A stretch of 64,000 nt of DNA from Pseudomonas sp. GM50 (GCF_000282375.1 NZ_AKJK01000008.1:1-64000); one strand, 5' to 3'. Numbered from the stretch's first letter, positions 10,565 through 26,410 are shown. The notes: generated by a model from the sequence alone, not told the origin. Translations and numbers: made by a program.

Positions 10565-11902
10565 TCAGACAGAAACTTCAGTTACCAGTTTTGCCAGCTC
10601 TTCGGCGTAACCGCGGACCTGCGTTTCGTCCTCACCCTCGACCATGACCCGCACCAGCGGCTCTGTCCCGGACTTGCGCAACAGTACGCGCCCACGACCA
10701 GCCATCGCCTGGGTGACACGATCACTGGCCTCCTTGACTTTCGGATGCTCGAGAGGACTCGCACCACCGCCAAACCGGACATTGATCAGCACTTGAGGAC
10801 ACTTGCGCAGCGCCTGGCGGGACTGAGCCAGGCCTTCTGCGCGCCTCTTCAGCGCCATCAACACCTGCAACGCGGCAATAATCGCATCACCGGTGGTGGT
10901 GTGACTGAAGCACACAATGTGCCCCGAATTTTCCCCACCCACCTGCCAATCGCGCTCCAGCAACTCGGAGATCACGTAACGGTCGCCAACGTTGGCGCGC
11001 ACAAAAGGAATCGCCAGATCAGCCAGGGCCAGTTCCAGCCCCAGGTTACTCATCAGCGTACCGACCACACCGCCCTGCAACTTGCCGCGCTCTTGCAGAT
11101 CGCGAGCGATGATGAACAACAACTCGTCGCCGTCGACGACAGCGCCAGTGTGATCGACCATCTGGACCCGGTCACCATCACCGTCAAAGGCAATACCCAA
11201 ATCGGCGTGCTCGGCCAATACGGCAGCTTGCAGTGGTTCCATATGGGTCGAACCGCAATTTTCATTGATGTTCAGGCCATTAGGATGAGCAGAAAGCACA
11301 ACGACATCGGCTCCCAGCTCACGGAACACACTAGGCGCCACTTTATAGGTCGCACCATGGGCACAATCGATCACGATTTTCAGCCCGGCAAAACTGGTAC
11401 CGGTCGGGACGCTGCTCTTGCAGAATTCGATATAACGGCCCGAGGCATCGTTGATTCGCGATACCTTGCCAATTTTGCTCGACTCAACCACGGTCATCGG
11501 GGTGTCGAGCAGCTCTTCGATCATCAGCTCGACTTCATCCGGAAGCTTGGTGCCCTTCCCGGAGAAAAATTTAATGCCGTTGTCGTCATGAGGGTTGTGC
11601 GAAGCGCTGATCACGATGCCGGCTTCGGCATGAAAGGTACGTGTCAGATAGGCGATGGCCGGCGTCGGCATCGGCCCCAGGAGCATCACATCAGCACCTG
11701 CCGAGGTCAGCCCGGCTTCAAGCGCCGACTCGAACATGTAACCGGAGATCCGGGTGTCCTTGCCCACGAGCACCTTGCAAGCACCCATGCGGCGAAATGC
11801 CATGCCTGCCGCCCAGCCAAGCTTGAGCATGAAATCAGGAGTAATCGGGTATTCACCGACCCGACCACGAATGCCGTCGGTGCCAAAGTATTTTTTGCTC
11901 AT
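10565..11902 (-). CDS. glmM: Phosphoglucosamine mutase
   Basis: Converts glucosamine 6-phosphate to glucosamine 1-phosphate for UDP-GlcNAc, hence peptidoglycan and LPS. 445 residues. [13 protein letters not shown] at the N-terminus, the phosphoserine loop [16 protein letters not shown] (active Ser about residue 101), the metal loop DGDGDR (about 240-245) and the C-terminal [12 protein letters not shown] phosphate-binding loop are all present. It starts 16 bases after folP, in the conserved ftsH-folP-glmM order. Confidence 0.98.
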   Translation of the reverse strand: MSKKYFGTDGIRGRVGEYPITPDFMLKLGWAAGMAFRRMGACKVLVGKDTRISGYMFESALEAGLTSAGADVMLLGPMPTPAIAYLTRTFHAEAGIVISASHNPHDDNGIKFFSGKGTKLPDEVELMIEELLDTPMTVVESSKIGKVSRINDASGRYIEFCKSSVPTGTSFAGLKIVIDCAHGATYKVAPSVFRELGADVVVLSAHPNGLNINENCGSTHMEPLQAAVLAEHADLGIAFDGDGDRVQMVDHTGAVVDGDELLFIIARDLQERGKLQGGVVGTLMSNLGLELALADLAIPFVRANVGDRYVISELLERDWQVGGENSGHIVCFSHTTTGDAIIAALQVLMALKRRAEGLAQSRQALRKCPQVLINVRFGGGASPLEHPKVKEASDRVTQAMAGRGRVLLRKSGTEPLVRVMVEGEDETQVRGYAEELAKLVTEVSV

Positions 11903-11918
11903 AAGTACTCCATCATTC

Positions 11919-12770
11919 TTATTCGGCTGATTCTACTGCGGCAATCATTCGCACTACGTCGACCGTTTCAGCCACATCATGGACGCGCAATATACGCGCC
12001 CCCTTGAATGAAGCCAGTGCCGCGAGCGCCAAACCGCCATGCAGACGCTCTCCCACCGGCCGATTCAAGGCTTGCCCGATCATGCTCTTTCGCGAAACCC
12101 CGACCAACAGGGGCCGCCCCAAGGCATGCAAGGCTTCCATATGCTTAAACAAGCTCAGGTTGTGCTGCAAGGTTTTCGCGAAGCCGAAGCCCGGATCGAG
12201 GATGATCCGCTCAGCAGGGATGCCCACCGACGCACACTGAACCATGCGCTCGGCGAGAAACTCGCCGACCTCTTTCGTCACATCCTGATACTGCGGATTG
12301 TCCTGCATGTCGCCCGGCTCACCGAGCATATGCATCAGACACACCGGCAAACCGGTGGCCGCCGCGGCATCCAGGGCACCGTCCCGGCGCAACGAACGCA
12401 CATCATTGATCAAACCCGCCCCAAGCCTTGCGGTTTCACGCATGACTGCCGGCGTGGAAGTATCGACCGAAATGATCACATCGAGTTCACGACTGATGCG
12501 CTCAACGATAGGTGCTACACGCTCAAGCTCTTCAAGCGGTGAAACCGCCCTGGCACCGGGCCGGGTCGATTCACCACCAACGTCGATCAGCGTCGCACCA
12601 GCTGCCACCATCGCCTCGGCGTGACGCAGGGCCGCATCCAGCTGGCTGTATTGGCCGCCATCGGAAAAGGAGTCGGGAGTGACATTGAGAATGCCCATGA
12701 CATGCGTCTGGGCCAAATCAAGAACCCGGTTGCCGCAAGGCAACCGGGTCGAGGACTGAACAGAAGTCAT
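11919..12770 (-). CDS. folP: Dihydropteroate synthase
   Basis: Condenses p-aminobenzoate with 7,8-dihydropterin pyrophosphate in folate synthesis; target of sulfonamides. 283 residues with [15 protein letters not shown] (about 25-39), GGESTRPGA (about 64-72), NDVRSL and the RKSMIG loop near residue 225. No unusual substitution can be judged by eye in these loops. It lies 8 bases downstream of ftsH and 16 upstream of glmM. Confidence 0.97.
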   Translation of the reverse strand: MTSVQSSTRLPCGNRVLDLAQTHVMGILNVTPDSFSDGGQYSQLDAALRHAEAMVAAGATLIDVGGESTRPGARAVSPLEELERVAPIVERISRELDVIISVDTSTPAVMRETARLGAGLINDVRSLRRDGALDAAAATGLPVCLMHMLGEPGDMQDNPQYQDVTKEVGEFLAERMVQCASVGIPAERIILDPGFGFAKTLQHNLSLFKHMEALHALGRPLLVGVSRKSMIGQALNRPVGERLHGGLALAALASFKGARILRVHDVAETVDVVRMIAAVESAE

Positions 12771-12778
12771 TTCAAACC

Positions 12779-14698
12779 TTATACGTCAGCAGCCGGGCCA
12801 CCGATTGGCGTTTCCGGACGCCCATCCTGCACCGCCGGAGGCGTGCCGGACGTATCACTACCGCCAGACCAGTCGCGAGGCTCGCGAGGTGCACGACCCG
12901 CCATGATGTCATCGATCTGATCGGCATCGATCGTCTCGTACTTCATCAAGGCATCCGCCATGGCGTCAAGCTTGTCACGGTTATCCGTAAGGATCTGTTT
13001 GGCCGTGCCGTAGCATTGGTCAATGATGCTGCGTACTTCGGAGTCGATCAGCTTGGCTGTCTCGCCGGAGAAACTGGCATGTTGACCACCGCCGCCACGA
13101 CCGAGGAACACTTCGCCCTCTTCTTCGGCGTACATCAACGGGCCGAGTTTTTCCGACAAGCCCCACTTGGTCACCATGTTCCGTGCGATCTGGCTGGCAC
13201 GCATGATGTCGTTGGATGCACCGGTAGTGACGCCGTCGAAGCCCAAGGTCATTTCTTCAGCGATACGACCGCCATACAGCGAGCAGATCTGACTGATCAG
13301 TGCACGCTTGGACAGGCTGTAGCGATCTTCTTCCGGCAGGAACATGGTCACACCGAGCGCGCGACCGCGCGGGATGATCGACACTTTGTAGACCGGATCA
13401 TGCTCAGGGACGACGCGACCGACGATAGCGTGGCCAGCTTCGTGATAAGCAGTGTTCTGCTTCTCTTTCTCGGACATGACCATGGATTTGCGCTCGGCAC
13501 CCATCATGATCTTGTCTTTGGCCAGTTCGAACTCTTTCATCTCGACGATGCGCTTGCCGGCACGGGCTGCGAACAACGACGCCTCGTTTACCAGGTTGGC
13601 CAGGTCGGCACCGGAGAAACCAGGAGTACCACGCGCGATCACGGCCGGAGCGACGTCGTCACCCATTGGCACTTTGCGCATGTGGACTTTGAGAATCTGC
13701 TCGCGACCACGGATATCCGGCAGACCGACCACGACCTGACGGTCGAAACGACCCGGACGCAGCAATGCAGGGTCCAGCACGTCGGGACGGTTGGTTGCTG
13801 CAATGACGATGATGCCGTCATTCATTTCAAAGCCGTCCATCTCTACCAGCAACTGGTTGAGAGTCTGTTCGCGCTCGTCGTGACCGCCGCCCATGCCGGC
13901 ACCACGGTGGCGACCGACGGCGTCGATTTCATCGATGAAGATGATGCATGGCGCGTGCTTCTTCGCCTGCTCGAACATGTCACGAACACGACTGGCACCG
14001 ACACCGACGAACATTTCGACGAAATCGGAACCGGAAATGGTGAAGAACGGCACTTTGGCTTCGCCGGCAATCGCCTTGGCGATCAAGGTTTTACCAGTAC
14101 CAGGAGGACCGACCATCAGCACGCCACGAGGAATGCGACCGCCCAAACGCTGGAACTTGCCTGGATCACGCAGGAATTCGACCAGCTCGCCAACTTCTTC
14201 CTTGGCTTCGTCGCAACCGGCAACGTCAGCCAAAGTGGTTTTCACCTGATCTTCGGAGAGCAGGCGCGCCTTGCTCTTGCCGAAGCTCATCGGCCCGCCC
14301 TTGCCACCGGCACCGCCCTGCATCTGCCGCATGAAGAACATGAAGACAGCGATGATTACAAGGATCGGGAAGCTTGCGACCAGGAGTTGAGTCCAGATGC
14401 TTTGCTGCTCAGGCTGCTTGCCTTCAACTACCACGTGGTTATCCACGAGGTCGCCGATCAGACCGTTGTCCTGGATTGCCGGACGAATGGTCTTGAAGCT
14501 GTCGCCATCGTTGCGCTTGCCGGTAATCACGTAGCCATCAACCGCTACGCGCTCGACCTTGCCATCCTTGACCTGCTGGATGAAGTCGGAATAGTTGAGG
14601 GTCTGCGGCTCGTTAGGGCTGGAGAAGTTGTTCATCACCGTCACCAGGACAGCCGCGATGATCAACCACAGGATCAGATTCTTTGCCATATCGTTCAA
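12779..14698 (-). CDS. ftsH: ATP-dependent zinc metalloprotease FtsH
   Basis: Membrane-anchored AAA+ protease that degrades misfolded membrane proteins and short-lived regulators. Two membrane helices (about 6-22 and 103-122) bracket a periplasmic domain. Then come the AAA module with Walker A GPPGTGKT (197-204), Walker B IFIDEID and the SRH region, and the zinc site HEAGH (419-423). Start: the TTG at 14698 has GAGGG 7 bases upstream, whereas the in-frame ATG at 14689 (MAKNLILW) lacks a well-spaced ribosome site. The two forms differ by three residues. It lies between rlmE and folP. Confidence 0.96.
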   Translation of the reverse strand: MNDMAKNLILWLIIAAVLVTVMNNFSSPNEPQTLNYSDFIQQVKDGKVERVAVDGYVITGKRNDGDSFKTIRPAIQDNGLIGDLVDNHVVVEGKQPEQQSIWTQLLVASFPILVIIAVFMFFMRQMQGGAGGKGGPMSFGKSKARLLSEDQVKTTLADVAGCDEAKEEVGELVEFLRDPGKFQRLGGRIPRGVLMVGPPGTGKTLIAKAIAGEAKVPFFTISGSDFVEMFVGVGASRVRDMFEQAKKHAPCIIFIDEIDAVGRHRGAGMGGGHDEREQTLNQLLVEMDGFEMNDGIIVIAATNRPDVLDPALLRPGRFDRQVVVGLPDIRGREQILKVHMRKVPMGDDVAPAVIARGTPGFSGADLANLVNEASLFAARAGKRIVEMKEFELAKDKIMMGAERKSMVMSEKEKQNTAYHEAGHAIVGRVVPEHDPVYKVSIIPRGRALGVTMFLPEEDRYSLSKRALISQICSLYGGRIAEEMTLGFDGVTTGASNDIMRASQIARNMVTKWGLSEKLGPLMYAEEEGEVFLGRGGGGQHASFSGETAKLIDSEVRSIIDQCYGTAKQILTDNRDKLDAMADALMKYETIDADQIDDIMAGRAPREPRDWSGGSDTSGTPPAVQDGRPETPIGGPAADV

Positions 14699-14892
14699 TT
14701 AACTACCCTCTGAAGCAAGCTCCGCTAATGGCGCGTGCTTCGCATGATATTCACCGGCCTAACTTACTACATTACCTACGGCTCTGGCAGGCGCCGTCTG
14801 TAACCCTTTGTGAAACACTTTCTACACAATATTCGCTAATGCTCACGGGACGAAATACGAAAATCCTATCGACCCGCAAAAAAAACCTCGAT

Positions 14893-15522
14893 TTACTCAC
14901 TACGACCGCGGTAGCCCCAAGCCAGCATGTATTGCTCGCGGGAACTGCCACGGGAAGAGTCCGGCTTGATCATCTGGACCTTGTCGAATTTCTGACGAGC
15001 GTCCTTCACGTAAGCATCAAACCCTTCGCCCTGAAACACCTTGATCACGAAATTACCACCCGGCTTGAGTATCCGAGCCGCCAGATCAAGAGCCAGCTCA
15101 CATAGAAACATGGCTTTTGGCATGTCCACCTCAGGCGTACCACTCATATTGGGGGCCATATCGGAAATCACAAGGTCCACCTGCGAATTACCCACGGCTT
15201 CAAGGATCTGAGCGAGCACTTCGTCCTGGGTGAAGTCACCCTGAATGAAAGTCACGTCCGGAATGCTGTCCATTTCCAGGATGTCCGAGGCGATCAGACG
15301 CCCCTGACCACCGATCAGCCGACTAGTGACCTGCGACCAGCCGCCGGGCGCCGCACCCAGGTCGACAACGCTCATACCTGGACGGATCAGTTTGTATTTC
15401 TCCTGGACCTCCAGAAGCTTGTAACTCGCACGCGAGCGGTAACCATCCTTCTGCGCCTGCTTCACATAGGGATCATTAACATGTCTTTGCAGCCACTTAA
15501 GGCTTGTCTTGGAACGGGCCAC
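14893..15522 (-). CDS. rlmE: 23S rRNA (uridine(2552)-2'-O)-methyltransferase
   Basis: FtsJ/RrmJ; methylates U2552 in the A-loop of 23S rRNA during 50S maturation. 209 residues with GTG start preceded by GAGG. SAM motif [14 protein letters not shown] (about 54-67), [13 protein letters not shown] (about 123-135) and the K-D-K-E catalytic tetrad region ([10 protein letters not shown] near 173-182) are present. It starts the minus-strand ftsH operon, divergent from yhbY with a 105-base shared control region. In E. coli this transcript is heat-shock induced; I saw no convincing sigma-32 site here. Confidence 0.96.
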   Translation of the reverse strand: MARSKTSLKWLQRHVNDPYVKQAQKDGYRSRASYKLLEVQEKYKLIRPGMSVVDLGAAPGGWSQVTSRLIGGQGRLIASDILEMDSIPDVTFIQGDFTQDEVLAQILEAVGNSQVDLVISDMAPNMSGTPEVDMPKAMFLCELALDLAARILKPGGNFVIKVFQGEGFDAYVKDARQKFDKVQMIKPDSSRGSSREQYMLAWGYRGRSE

Positions 15523-15627
15523 GGGCCACCTCGAAAATAAAACGGGTCGTGATTAACTGGGCGGTCCCGTACTCGCTCGGGTAAACTGGCCGCCGCTTTT
15601 TACAAGATCAGACGCAGGGGTCAGATT

Positions 15628-15936
15628 ATGCCGCTCACTCAAGAGCAGAAGAAACAGTACAAATCCATTGGCCACCATCTGAAACCAGTTTTGACTGTGG
15701 CTGACAACGGTTTGACTGAAGGTGTGTTAGCCGAACTTGAACGCGCTTTGGCGGATCACGAGCTGATTAAAATCAAGCTCAACATCCTCGATCGCGAGTC
15801 GCGCCTGGCGAACATCGCAGAACTGTGCAAGGTCGGCAAAGCGGACCTGGTTCAGGTCATCGGCAAGATGGCACTGATTTACCGCAAGAACTTCAGCGTC
15901 AACAAGCAGCTGTCGAACGTCCATCGCTTCAAGTGA
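15628..15936 (+). CDS. yhbY: CRM-domain RNA-binding protein YhbY
   Basis: Small CRS1-YhbY (CRM) domain protein that associates with pre-50S ribosomes. 102 residues. The CRM core is visible: LKPVLTVADNGLTEGVLAELERALADHELIKIKL in outline, with the GxxG-type loop and a C-terminal IGKMALIYRKN strand. Start ATG follows GCAGGGG. Divergently placed from rlmE, as in E. coli. Confidence 0.95.
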   Translation: MPLTQEQKKQYKSIGHHLKPVLTVADNGLTEGVLAELERALADHELIKIKLNILDRESRLANIAELCKVGKADLVQVIGKMALIYRKNFSVNKQLSNVHRFK

Positions 15937-15945
15937 TGACAAGGG

Positions 15946-16350
15946 TCAAGGGTGTGCTTCGCGCACCCTCACACTCCATCCCGGCACCGGTTGCATCACC
16001 AGCACCAGCCCGGAAAATCCCAGAACAAGATAGCTGAACAGCTGCCAATGCGCCGCCTGCGGCCAGCCAACGTGGACCGCGAAATACATCGCGCCCCCAT
16101 ACAGCGCCATCATCAGCAGTTGCCCACGAATATCGCGCCATAGACTGGCAAGGCCCTCGGCCTGAACCAGCACCAAAGCCTGAAAAATCACACACGCCGT
16201 GGCAAACCCCACCATCAGCGTATTCAGCATGCCTGCAATTTCGTCGATCAGCAGCGGCGCCAGGCCTATTCGCCCCAGCACCGGCAGCAGACCGATGTGC
16301 AACAGCCACAGGCCGCCAACCCACAACATTTGGGCCAGCTGCCAAAGCAT
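15946..16350 (-). CDS. DUF4149-type inner-membrane protein
   Basis: Function unknown. I use the ATG at 16350 (134 residues, MLWQLAQMLWVGGLW), since the longer frame would overlap the greA end. Four predicted membrane helices (about 5-22, 42-64, 76-96, 104-124) and the W-x-G-GLW/LL start resemble DUF4149 proteins, which in Pseudomonas follow greA. It begins 28 bases after the greA stop and converges on yhbY. Confidence 0.75.
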   Translation of the reverse strand: MLWQLAQMLWVGGLWLLHIGLLPVLGRIGLAPLLIDEIAGMLNTLMVGFATACVIFQALVLVQAEGLASLWRDIRGQLLMMALYGGAMYFAVHVGWPQAAHWQLFSYLVLGFSGLVLVMQPVPGWSVRVREAHP

Positions 16351-16378
16351 GGCGCCCGCACGTAGCGGGCGCCTTCTT

Positions 16379-16851
16379 TCAGAGGTGGCGAACTTCGACA
16401 ATCTCATACTCGATAACGCCACCCGGCGTTTTCACGGCGACCACATCACCCTCTTCCTTGGCAATCAAGGCACGAGCCAGTGGCGAACCCACCGAAATCT
16501 TGCCGAGTTTGAAGTCAGCCTCATCCTCACCCACGATGTGGTAAGTGACGCGCTCATCAGTCTCGACGTTGGCGATTTCAACGGTGGTGCCGAAGATCAC
16601 TTTGCCAGTGTGAGGAATGGTCGTGACATCGATGATGACCTGATTCTGAATCCGGCCTTCGATGTCACGAATCCGCGCCTCGACCATACCCTGCTGCTCG
16701 CGAGCAGCGTGGTATTCGGCGTTTTCCTTCAAGTCACCCAACTCGCGGGCCGTACCGATGTCCTGGCTGAGCTTCGGACGGACGACCTTGGTCAGGTGAG
16801 CGTGCTCTTCTTCCAGGGCTTTCGCGCCCTGGACGGTCATTGGGTATTTGA

Positions 16852-16855
<4 letters not shown>
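16379..16855 (-). CDS. greA: Transcript cleavage factor GreA
   Basis: Rescues backtracked RNA polymerase by stimulating cleavage of the 3' RNA end. 158 residues from [17 protein letters not shown]. The N-terminal antiparallel coiled coil (about 10-75) has the acidic tip [16 protein letters not shown], followed by the C-terminal FKBP-like domain. The ATG overlaps the carB stop by 4 bases (ATGA), implying translational coupling with carB. Confidence 0.97.
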
Positions 16856-20073
<3,218 letters not shown>

Positions 20074-20190
20074 GGGTTGTCACTCAAATCCGCAGGTCAG
20101 TCGGCAAGCCGTCTTGTTCAATCTCTGAAGCCTTGAGGGGGCCACCGGTTTCGGGACCGCCCTCAGGCTTCGCTACATCAGGGCGAGCGA

Positions 20191-21327
20191 TTAGCGTCGC
20201 TTGGCCATTTCGTTGATGAAGCGATCAAACAGTGGCGCTACGTCGTTCGGGCCAGGGCTGGCTTCAGGGTGACCCTGGAAGCTGAAGGCGCTCTTGTCGG
20301 TACGCTCGATGCCTTGCAGGGTGCCGTCGAACAGCGATTTGTGGATCGCCCGAACGTTGCCTGGCAGGGTCGCTTCGTCTACCGCAAAACCGTGGTTCTG
20401 GCTGGTGATCATCACCACACCGCTGTCCAGATCCTGGACCGGGTGGTTGGCACCGTGGTGGCCATGGCCCATTTTCAGGGTCTTGGCGCCGGAGGCCAGA
20501 GCCAACAGTTGGTGACCGAGGCAGATGCCGAACACCGGAATCTCGGTTTCCAGCACGTCCTTGATCGCCTGGATCGCGTAGTCGCATGGCTCAGGGTCGC
20601 CCGGGCCGTTGGACAGGAACACGCCGTCCGGCTTCAACGCCAGCGCTTCAGCGGCCGGAGTCTGTGCAGGCACCACGGTCACGCGGCAACCGCGCTCGAC
20701 CAGCATGCGCAGGATGTTCAGCTTGACGCCGTAGTCGTAGGCCACCACGTGGTATGGCAGCTCGGAGGCTTCCAGAGTCGCGTGGCTGTCGGTTTTCAGA
20801 TCCCAGACAGTCGAGCGCCACTCGTACTTCTCTTTGGTGCTGACGACTTTCGCCAGGTCCATGCCTTTAAGACCAGGGAAACCCTGAGCGGCGGCGATGG
20901 CGGCTTCTTCGGAAATGTTGTCACCGGCCATGATGCAGCCGTTCTGCGCGCCTTTCTCACGCAGGATGCGTGTCAGGCGGCGGGTGTCGATACCGGCGAT
21001 AGCCACAACGTTGTTGGCTTTCAGGTAGTCGGACAGGGACATCGTGTTGCGCCAGTTGCTCGCAACCAGTGGCAGATCACGGATGACCAGGCCAGCGGAC
21101 CAGACGCGGTCGGACTCGGCGTCTTCCGGCGTGGTACCGGTATTGCCGATGTGCGGGTACGTCAGGGTAACGATCTGTTGGGCGTAGGAAGGATCGGTAA
21201 GGATTTCCTGATAGCCGGTCATTGCGGTGTTGAACACCACCTCACCAACGGTTTGTCCGTCGGCTCCAATGGCTTCGCCGCGAAAAATGCTGCCATCAGC
21301 AAGGGCGAGTATGGCTGGCTTAGTCAA
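20191..21327 (-). CDS. carA: Carbamoyl-phosphate synthase small subunit
   Basis: Glutamine amidotransferase that supplies ammonia to CarB. 378 residues with [21 protein letters not shown] at the start (shortened here: [12 protein letters not shown]) and a class I GATase domain with [14 protein letters not shown], the nucleophile Cys at about residue 269, plus the catalytic His in GHPEASPGP. The start codon is TTG with GGGAGG 5 bases upstream. The preceding 150 bases hold a leader frame and terminator (see those entries). Confidence 0.97.
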   Translation of the reverse strand: MTKPAILALADGSIFRGEAIGADGQTVGEVVFNTAMTGYQEILTDPSYAQQIVTLTYPHIGNTGTTPEDAESDRVWSAGLVIRDLPLVASNWRNTMSLSDYLKANNVVAIAGIDTRRLTRILREKGAQNGCIMAGDNISEEAAIAAAQGFPGLKGMDLAKVVSTKEKYEWRSTVWDLKTDSHATLEASELPYHVVAYDYGVKLNILRMLVERGCRVTVVPAQTPAAEALALKPDGVFLSNGPGDPEPCDYAIQAIKDVLETEIPVFGICLGHQLLALASGAKTLKMGHGHHGANHPVQDLDSGVVMITSQNHGFAVDEATLPGNVRAIHKSLFDGTLQGIERTDKSAFSFQGHPEASPGPNDVAPLFDRFINEMAKRR

Positions 21328-21476
21328 GAAGACCTCCCGTAAATAAAGCCTGAAAGGGCGATCGCAGGTTGTAAAAAAGCGGAGTGACGTATGGACACGT
21401 CACCCCGCTTCTTCACCGAATTATTCTGCGCGCTTTTAGTGGACACACTAAAGCTGTAGCTTACAGAAAAAGGCAT
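21324..21476 (-). CDS. Possible carAB leader peptide frame
   Basis: A 50-residue open frame starting [17 protein letters not shown] runs through the terminator upstream of carA and ends with a TGA overlapping the carA TTG start. The position is what is expected of a translated attenuation leader; attenuation of carAB has been described in Pseudomonas aeruginosa as far as I recall. No strong Shine-Dalgarno precedes this ATG, so translation is a guess. Alternatively only the first part is read, or the frame is chance. Confidence 0.4.
   Translation of the reverse strand: MPFSVSYSFSVSTKSAQNNSVKKRGDVSIRHSAFLQPAIALSGFIYGRSS
21373..21410 (-). terminator. carAB leader attenuator-type terminator
   Basis: Minus strand: 14-bp stem (21397-21410 with 21377-21390, one mismatch) with a 6-base loop followed by TTTTTT. 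It lies 46 bases before carA, inside the untranslated leader, so carAB transcription must read through it. Confidence 0.75.
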
Positions 21477-21586
21477 TTTTGGTCTACCGCCAATGAGCCC
21501 TAAAGGCCGGAGAATGCGACAGGACGTCGCTTGGCGGAACAAAACCGGGCCCAAACGCTGAGTTTGAACCCGATTTCGGGCACATC

Positions 21587-22402
<816 letters not shown>

Positions 22403-23527
22403 TTACAAATCGCCGAAGAAGCGCTTCACGCCTTCGAACCAACCAGTGGTTTTCGGCGAATGGCTGTTGTCATCCGCCAGGGAGCTGCGGAACTCTTCCA
22501 GCAATTCGCGCTGACGACGACCCAGGTTGACCGGGGTTTCGACCGCCACGCGACACATCAGGTCGCCAGCACCGCCGCCGCGAACCGGCGCAACACCTTT
22601 GCCGCGAACACGGAACTGCTTACCAGTCTGAGTCCCTTCAGGGATCTTCAGCTTGACCCGACCATCGAGGGTCGGAATCTCCAGCTCGCCACCCAGCGCT
22701 GCATCGACGAAGCTGATTGGCACCTCGCAGAACAGGTGCTTGCCGTCCCGCTGGAAGATCGCGTGCTCACGCACATTGATCACCACGTACAGGTCGCCGG
22801 CCGGGCCACCCTGCGCACCCGCCTCGCCTTCGCCAGACAGGCGAATACGGTCACCGGTATCGACACCGGCCGGCACTTTCACCGACAGGGTCTTGTACTC
22901 TTCGACACGACCTTCGCCGTGGCAGGAATCGCACGGATCGGAAATGATCTTGCCCTGGCCATGGCAGCGCGGGCAGGTCTGCTGCACCGAGAAGAACCCC
23001 TGCTGCATGCGCACCTGACCGATACCGCCACAGGTCGGGCAAGTGATCGGCGAGGAGCCTTTCTTGGCGCCCGAGCCATCGCACGGCTTGCAGTTGACCA
23101 GTGTCGGAACGCGGATATTCACGGTCGTGCCGCGCACCGCTTCTTCCAGGTTCAGCTCCAGGGTGTAACGCAGGTCGCTGCCGCGCTGAGCACCGCCACG
23201 GGCACCGCCGCGACCGCCACCGAAGAAGTCACTGAAGACATCGCCAAAGATATCGGAGAAGTTCTGACCGCCAAAACCGGCACCGCCGCCACCCATGCTC
23301 GGGTCGACACCGGCATGACCGTATTGGTCATAGGCCGCGCGCTTGCTGGAATCGGACAGCACTTCGTAGGCCTCGTTGGCCTCCTTGAACATATCTTCCG
23401 ACGCTTTGTCATCGGGATTACGGTCCGGGTGGTGCTTCATCGCCAGGCGACGGTAGGCCTTTTTCAGGTCCGCTTCGCTTGAACCACGCTCAACACCCAA
23501 TACTTCGTAATAGTCACGCTTTGCCAT
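22403..23527 (-). CDS. dnaJ: Chaperone protein DnaJ
   Basis: Co-chaperone that delivers clients to DnaK and stimulates its ATPase. 374 residues from [15 protein letters not shown]; the longer upstream frame has no similarity. J domain (1-70, HPDRNP loop), Gly/Phe-rich region (about 75-115), four CxxCxGxG-type zinc repeats (about 140-210) and the C-terminal substrate-binding barrels. It follows dnaK with a 298-base gap and is followed closely by dapB. Confidence 0.98.
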   Translation of the reverse strand: MAKRDYYEVLGVERGSSEADLKKAYRRLAMKHHPDRNPDDKASEDMFKEANEAYEVLSDSSKRAAYDQYGHAGVDPSMGGGGAGFGGQNFSDIFGDVFSDFFGGGRGGARGGAQRGSDLRYTLELNLEEAVRGTTVNIRVPTLVNCKPCDGSGAKKGSSPITCPTCGGIGQVRMQQGFFSVQQTCPRCHGQGKIISDPCDSCHGEGRVEEYKTLSVKVPAGVDTGDRIRLSGEGEAGAQGGPAGDLYVVINVREHAIFQRDGKHLFCEVPISFVDAALGGELEIPTLDGRVKLKIPEGTQTGKQFRVRGKGVAPVRGGGAGDLMCRVAVETPVNLGRRQRELLEEFRSSLADDNSHSPKTTGWFEGVKRFFGDL

Positions 23528-23824
23528 AAGTCTTTGCACTCTTAAGGACGTTCGGCAAACCTCTCCTGAGCCTCGCCAAACTCGTTGAGCCCCAATACAG
23601 GCCCGGACCCAACTCACGTCAATTCAACGATCCTGGTCTTTGATTCGATGCGGTATCTGTGAGCCGGAAAGCAGGAGCATCCCCGACCGTACCGCCAGCA
23701 TTCGAGCGTTGTCGCATGCTGTAAAAATTCGCTTACTCCAGACACGCCAACGCGGGAGCAAGCTCCCGCGCGGCGACATCCTACCAGTCACCGCCTGAAG
23801 GCAGTCAACCGGGCGACCAACAAC
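23528..23824. repeat. dnaK-dnaJ spacer with short REP-like palindrome
   Basis: 297-base gap with no gene. It contains a 9-bp inverted repeat with a 2-base loop at 23751-23770 (CGCGGGAGC/GCTCCCGCG), similar in core to REP-type sequences elsewhere in the window. No T-run follows on either strand. Confidence 0.5.
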
Positions 23825-25741
23825 TTACTTGTGGTCTTTGACTTCTTCGAACTCGGCATCGACAACGTCGTCAGCTTTTTCAGCTTTTTCGTCGTGCGGT
23901 GCCGCGCCTTCAGCTGGCTGAGCCTGATCAGCGTACATTTTCTGAGCCACTGGCGCGGAGACCTTGGACAGCTCTTCAACCTTGGCTTCGATAGCGGCCT
24001 TGTCGTCGCCTTTGATGGCGGTTTCCAGGGCAACTACAGCTGCTTCGATTGCAGTCTTCTCTTCAGCGCTCACTTTATCGCCAGCATCAGCGACCATTTT
24101 GCGCGTCGAGTGAACCAGGGCATCGCCTTGGTTACGGGCACTGGCCAGCTCTTCGAACTTGCGGTCTTCTTCAGCGTTCACTTCAGCATCGCGAACCATC
24201 TGCTGAATTTCTTCCTCGGACAGACCGGAGTTGGCCTTGATCACGATCGACTGAGTCTTGCCGGTAGCCTTGTCTTTCGCGCCGACGTGCAGGATGCCGT
24301 TGGCGTCGATGTCGAAGGTCACTTCGATTTGTGGCACGCCACGTGGCGCTGGTGGAATCTCGGCCAGGTCGAACTTGCCCAGGGACTTGTTCTGTGCGGC
24401 TTGCTTACGCTCACCTTGCAGTACGTGAATGGTCACTGCGCCTTGGTTGTCGTCGGCAGTCGAGAACACTTGCGATTTCTTGGTAGGAATCGTGGTGTTT
24501 TTCTCGATCAGCGCGGTCATTACGCCGCCCATGGTTTCGATACCCAGGGTCAGCGGGCTGACGTCGAGCAGCAGAACGTCTTTCACGTCACCAGCCAATA
24601 CCGCGCCCTGGATAGCAGCACCCATGGCAACAGCTTCGTCAGGGTTGACGTCTTTACGTGCTTCTTTACCGAAGAAATCGGTCACCAGCTTCTGAACCAG
24701 TGGCATACGGGTCTGACCGCCGACCAGGATCACGTCGTTGATCGAACCAACGTCGATACCGGCGTCTTTCATCGCGATGCGGCAAGGTTCGATGGTGCGC
24801 TGAACCAGGTCTTCAACCAGCGCTTCGAGCTTGGCGCGGGAGATTTTCACGTTCAAGTGCTTAGGACCGGTAGCGTCTGCAGTGATGTACGGCAGGTTCA
24901 CGTCGGTCGACTGGCTCGAGGACAGTTCGATCTTGGCTTTCTCAGCGGCTTCTTTCAGGCGCTGCATGGCCAGCGGGTCACCCTTGAGGTTCATGCCGCT
25001 TTCTTTCTTGAACTCGTCAACGAGGTAGTCGATCAGACGAATGTCAAAGTCTTCACCGCCCAGGAAAGTGTCACCGTTGGTGGCCAACACTTCGAACTGA
25101 TGCTCGCCATCGACTTCAGCGATTTCGATCACGGAAACGTCGAAAGTACCGCCGCCCAAGTCGTAAACGATCACGGTGTGATCGCCTTTGGCCTTGTCCA
25201 TACCGTAGGCCAGTGCGGCTGCGGTTGGTTCGTTGATGATACGTTTAACGTCCAGACCCGCGATGCGGCCGGCGTCTTTGGTGGCTTGACGCTGGCTGTC
25301 GTTGAAGTAGGCCGGAACGGTGATCACCGCTTCGGTCACTGGCTCGCCGAGGTAGTCTTCGGCGGTCTTCTTCATTTTCTTCAGAATTTCAGCCGAAATT
25401 TGTGGCGGTGCCATTTTCTGGCCGTTCACTTCAACCCAGGCGTCGTTGTTGTCAGCCTTGACGATCTTGTAAGGGACCATCTGGATGTCTTTCTGTACGA
25501 CTTCTTCGTCGAAACGACGACCGATCAGACGCTTCACCGCGTACAGGGTGTTATGCGGATTGGTCACTGCCTGACGCTTGGCCGATTGGCCAACCAGAAT
25601 TTCGCCATCGTTGGCGTAAGCGATGATCGACGGCGTGGTACGCGCGCCTTCAGCGTTTTCAATAACTTTGGCTTTGCCGTTTTCCAGCACGGAGACGCAG
25701 GAGTTGGTAGTCCCCAGGTCGATACCGATAATTTTGCCCAT
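23825..25741 (-). CDS. dnaK: Chaperone protein DnaK (Hsp70)
   Basis: ATP-driven Hsp70 chaperone. 638 residues from [16 protein letters not shown], start set by GGGAG upstream. ATPase domain (about 1-385) with phosphate loops DLGTTNS and [12 protein letters not shown], the linker [13 protein letters not shown], the peptide-binding domain (about 390-510), the helical lid, and the C-terminal acidic tail [10 protein letters not shown] sigma-32 promoter sits immediately upstream, overlapping the end of grpE. Confidence 0.99.
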   Translation of the reverse strand: MGKIIGIDLGTTNSCVSVLENGKAKVIENAEGARTTPSIIAYANDGEILVGQSAKRQAVTNPHNTLYAVKRLIGRRFDEEVVQKDIQMVPYKIVKADNNDAWVEVNGQKMAPPQISAEILKKMKKTAEDYLGEPVTEAVITVPAYFNDSQRQATKDAGRIAGLDVKRIINEPTAAALAYGMDKAKGDHTVIVYDLGGGTFDVSVIEIAEVDGEHQFEVLATNGDTFLGGEDFDIRLIDYLVDEFKKESGMNLKGDPLAMQRLKEAAEKAKIELSSSQSTDVNLPYITADATGPKHLNVKISRAKLEALVEDLVQRTIEPCRIAMKDAGIDVGSINDVILVGGQTRMPLVQKLVTDFFGKEARKDVNPDEAVAMGAAIQGAVLAGDVKDVLLLDVSPLTLGIETMGGVMTALIEKNTTIPTKKSQVFSTADDNQGAVTIHVLQGERKQAAQNKSLGKFDLAEIPPAPRGVPQIEVTFDIDANGILHVGAKDKATGKTQSIVIKANSGLSEEEIQQMVRDAEVNAEEDRKFEELASARNQGDALVHSTRKMVADAGDKVSAEEKTAIEAAVVALETAIKGDDKAAIEAKVEELSKVSAPVAQKMYADQAQPAEGAAPHDEKAEKADDVVDAEFEEVKDHK

Positions 25742-25820
25742 GTTCACTCTCCCGAAACTTTGGATTTGGATGCCGCAGTAGTGGTGGCTGACTGCGGTAG
25801 CACTTAAACGCTTGACTTCT

Positions 25821-25848
25821 AAATGGGGGCCTTGCGGCTAATTTCAAG
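25821..25848 (-). promoter_or_regulatory. Sigma-32 heat-shock promoter of dnaK
   Basis: Minus strand reads CTTGAAA-N13-CCCCATTT, a near-perfect match to the RpoH consensus. The -35 box overlaps the grpE stop codon, giving dnaK its own heat-shock start separate from grpE. Confidence 0.88.
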
Positions 25849-26410
25849 CCTGCTCGTCAATCGAAGGCGAAACCGGTGCAGGTGCCTTGCTGACCACGAC
25901 CATGGCCGGGCGCAGCAGGCGACCGTGAAGCTGGTAGCCCTTCTGAAACACCTTGAGCACGCTGTTTGGCTCGACGTCGGCGCTTTCCTGCATGGCCATT
26001 GCCTGGTGATGCGAGGCATTGAAGGGCTCGCCTTCAGGATCGATCGCTTCCAGGTGATAGCGCTTCAGGGTGTCCTGGAACATTTTCAGGGTCAGCTCGA
26101 TCCCTTCGCGCATCGGACGAATGTTTTCGTCGTCAGGGTTGGATAGCTCCAGACCGCGTTCCAGGCTGTCAATGATCGGCAGCAGGTCGCCAGCGAACTT
26201 TTCCAAGGCAAATTTGTGAGCCTTCTCAACGTCCTGCTCGGCACGGCGGCGGACGTTCTGCAGATCGGCGGCTACACGCAAAGCCTGATCCTGCGCACCA
26301 GCCAATTGCTCTTCGAGCACTTGTACACGAGCCGCCAGGTCTTCACCCGAAGCCTCGGGGCCCTGGTTGGCGTCTAGATTTTGCGTATCCACTGTCTGTT
26401 CGTCAGCCAT
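25844..26410 (-). CDS. grpE: Nucleotide exchange factor GrpE
   Basis: Releases ADP from DnaK. 188 residues: acidic N-terminus, long coiled coil (about 25-90, [23 protein letters not shown] in part), helical bundle with [19 protein letters not shown], and C-terminal beta wing ([16 protein letters not shown]). Upstream of dnaK, behind its own sigma-32 promoter. Confidence 0.97.
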   Translation of the reverse strand: MADEQTVDTQNLDANQGPEASGEDLAARVQVLEEQLAGAQDQALRVAADLQNVRRRAEQDVEKAHKFALEKFAGDLLPIIDSLERGLELSNPDDENIRPMREGIELTLKMFQDTLKRYHLEAIDPEGEPFNASHHQAMAMQESADVEPNSVLKVFQKGYQLHGRLLRPAMVVVSKAPAPVSPSIDEQA

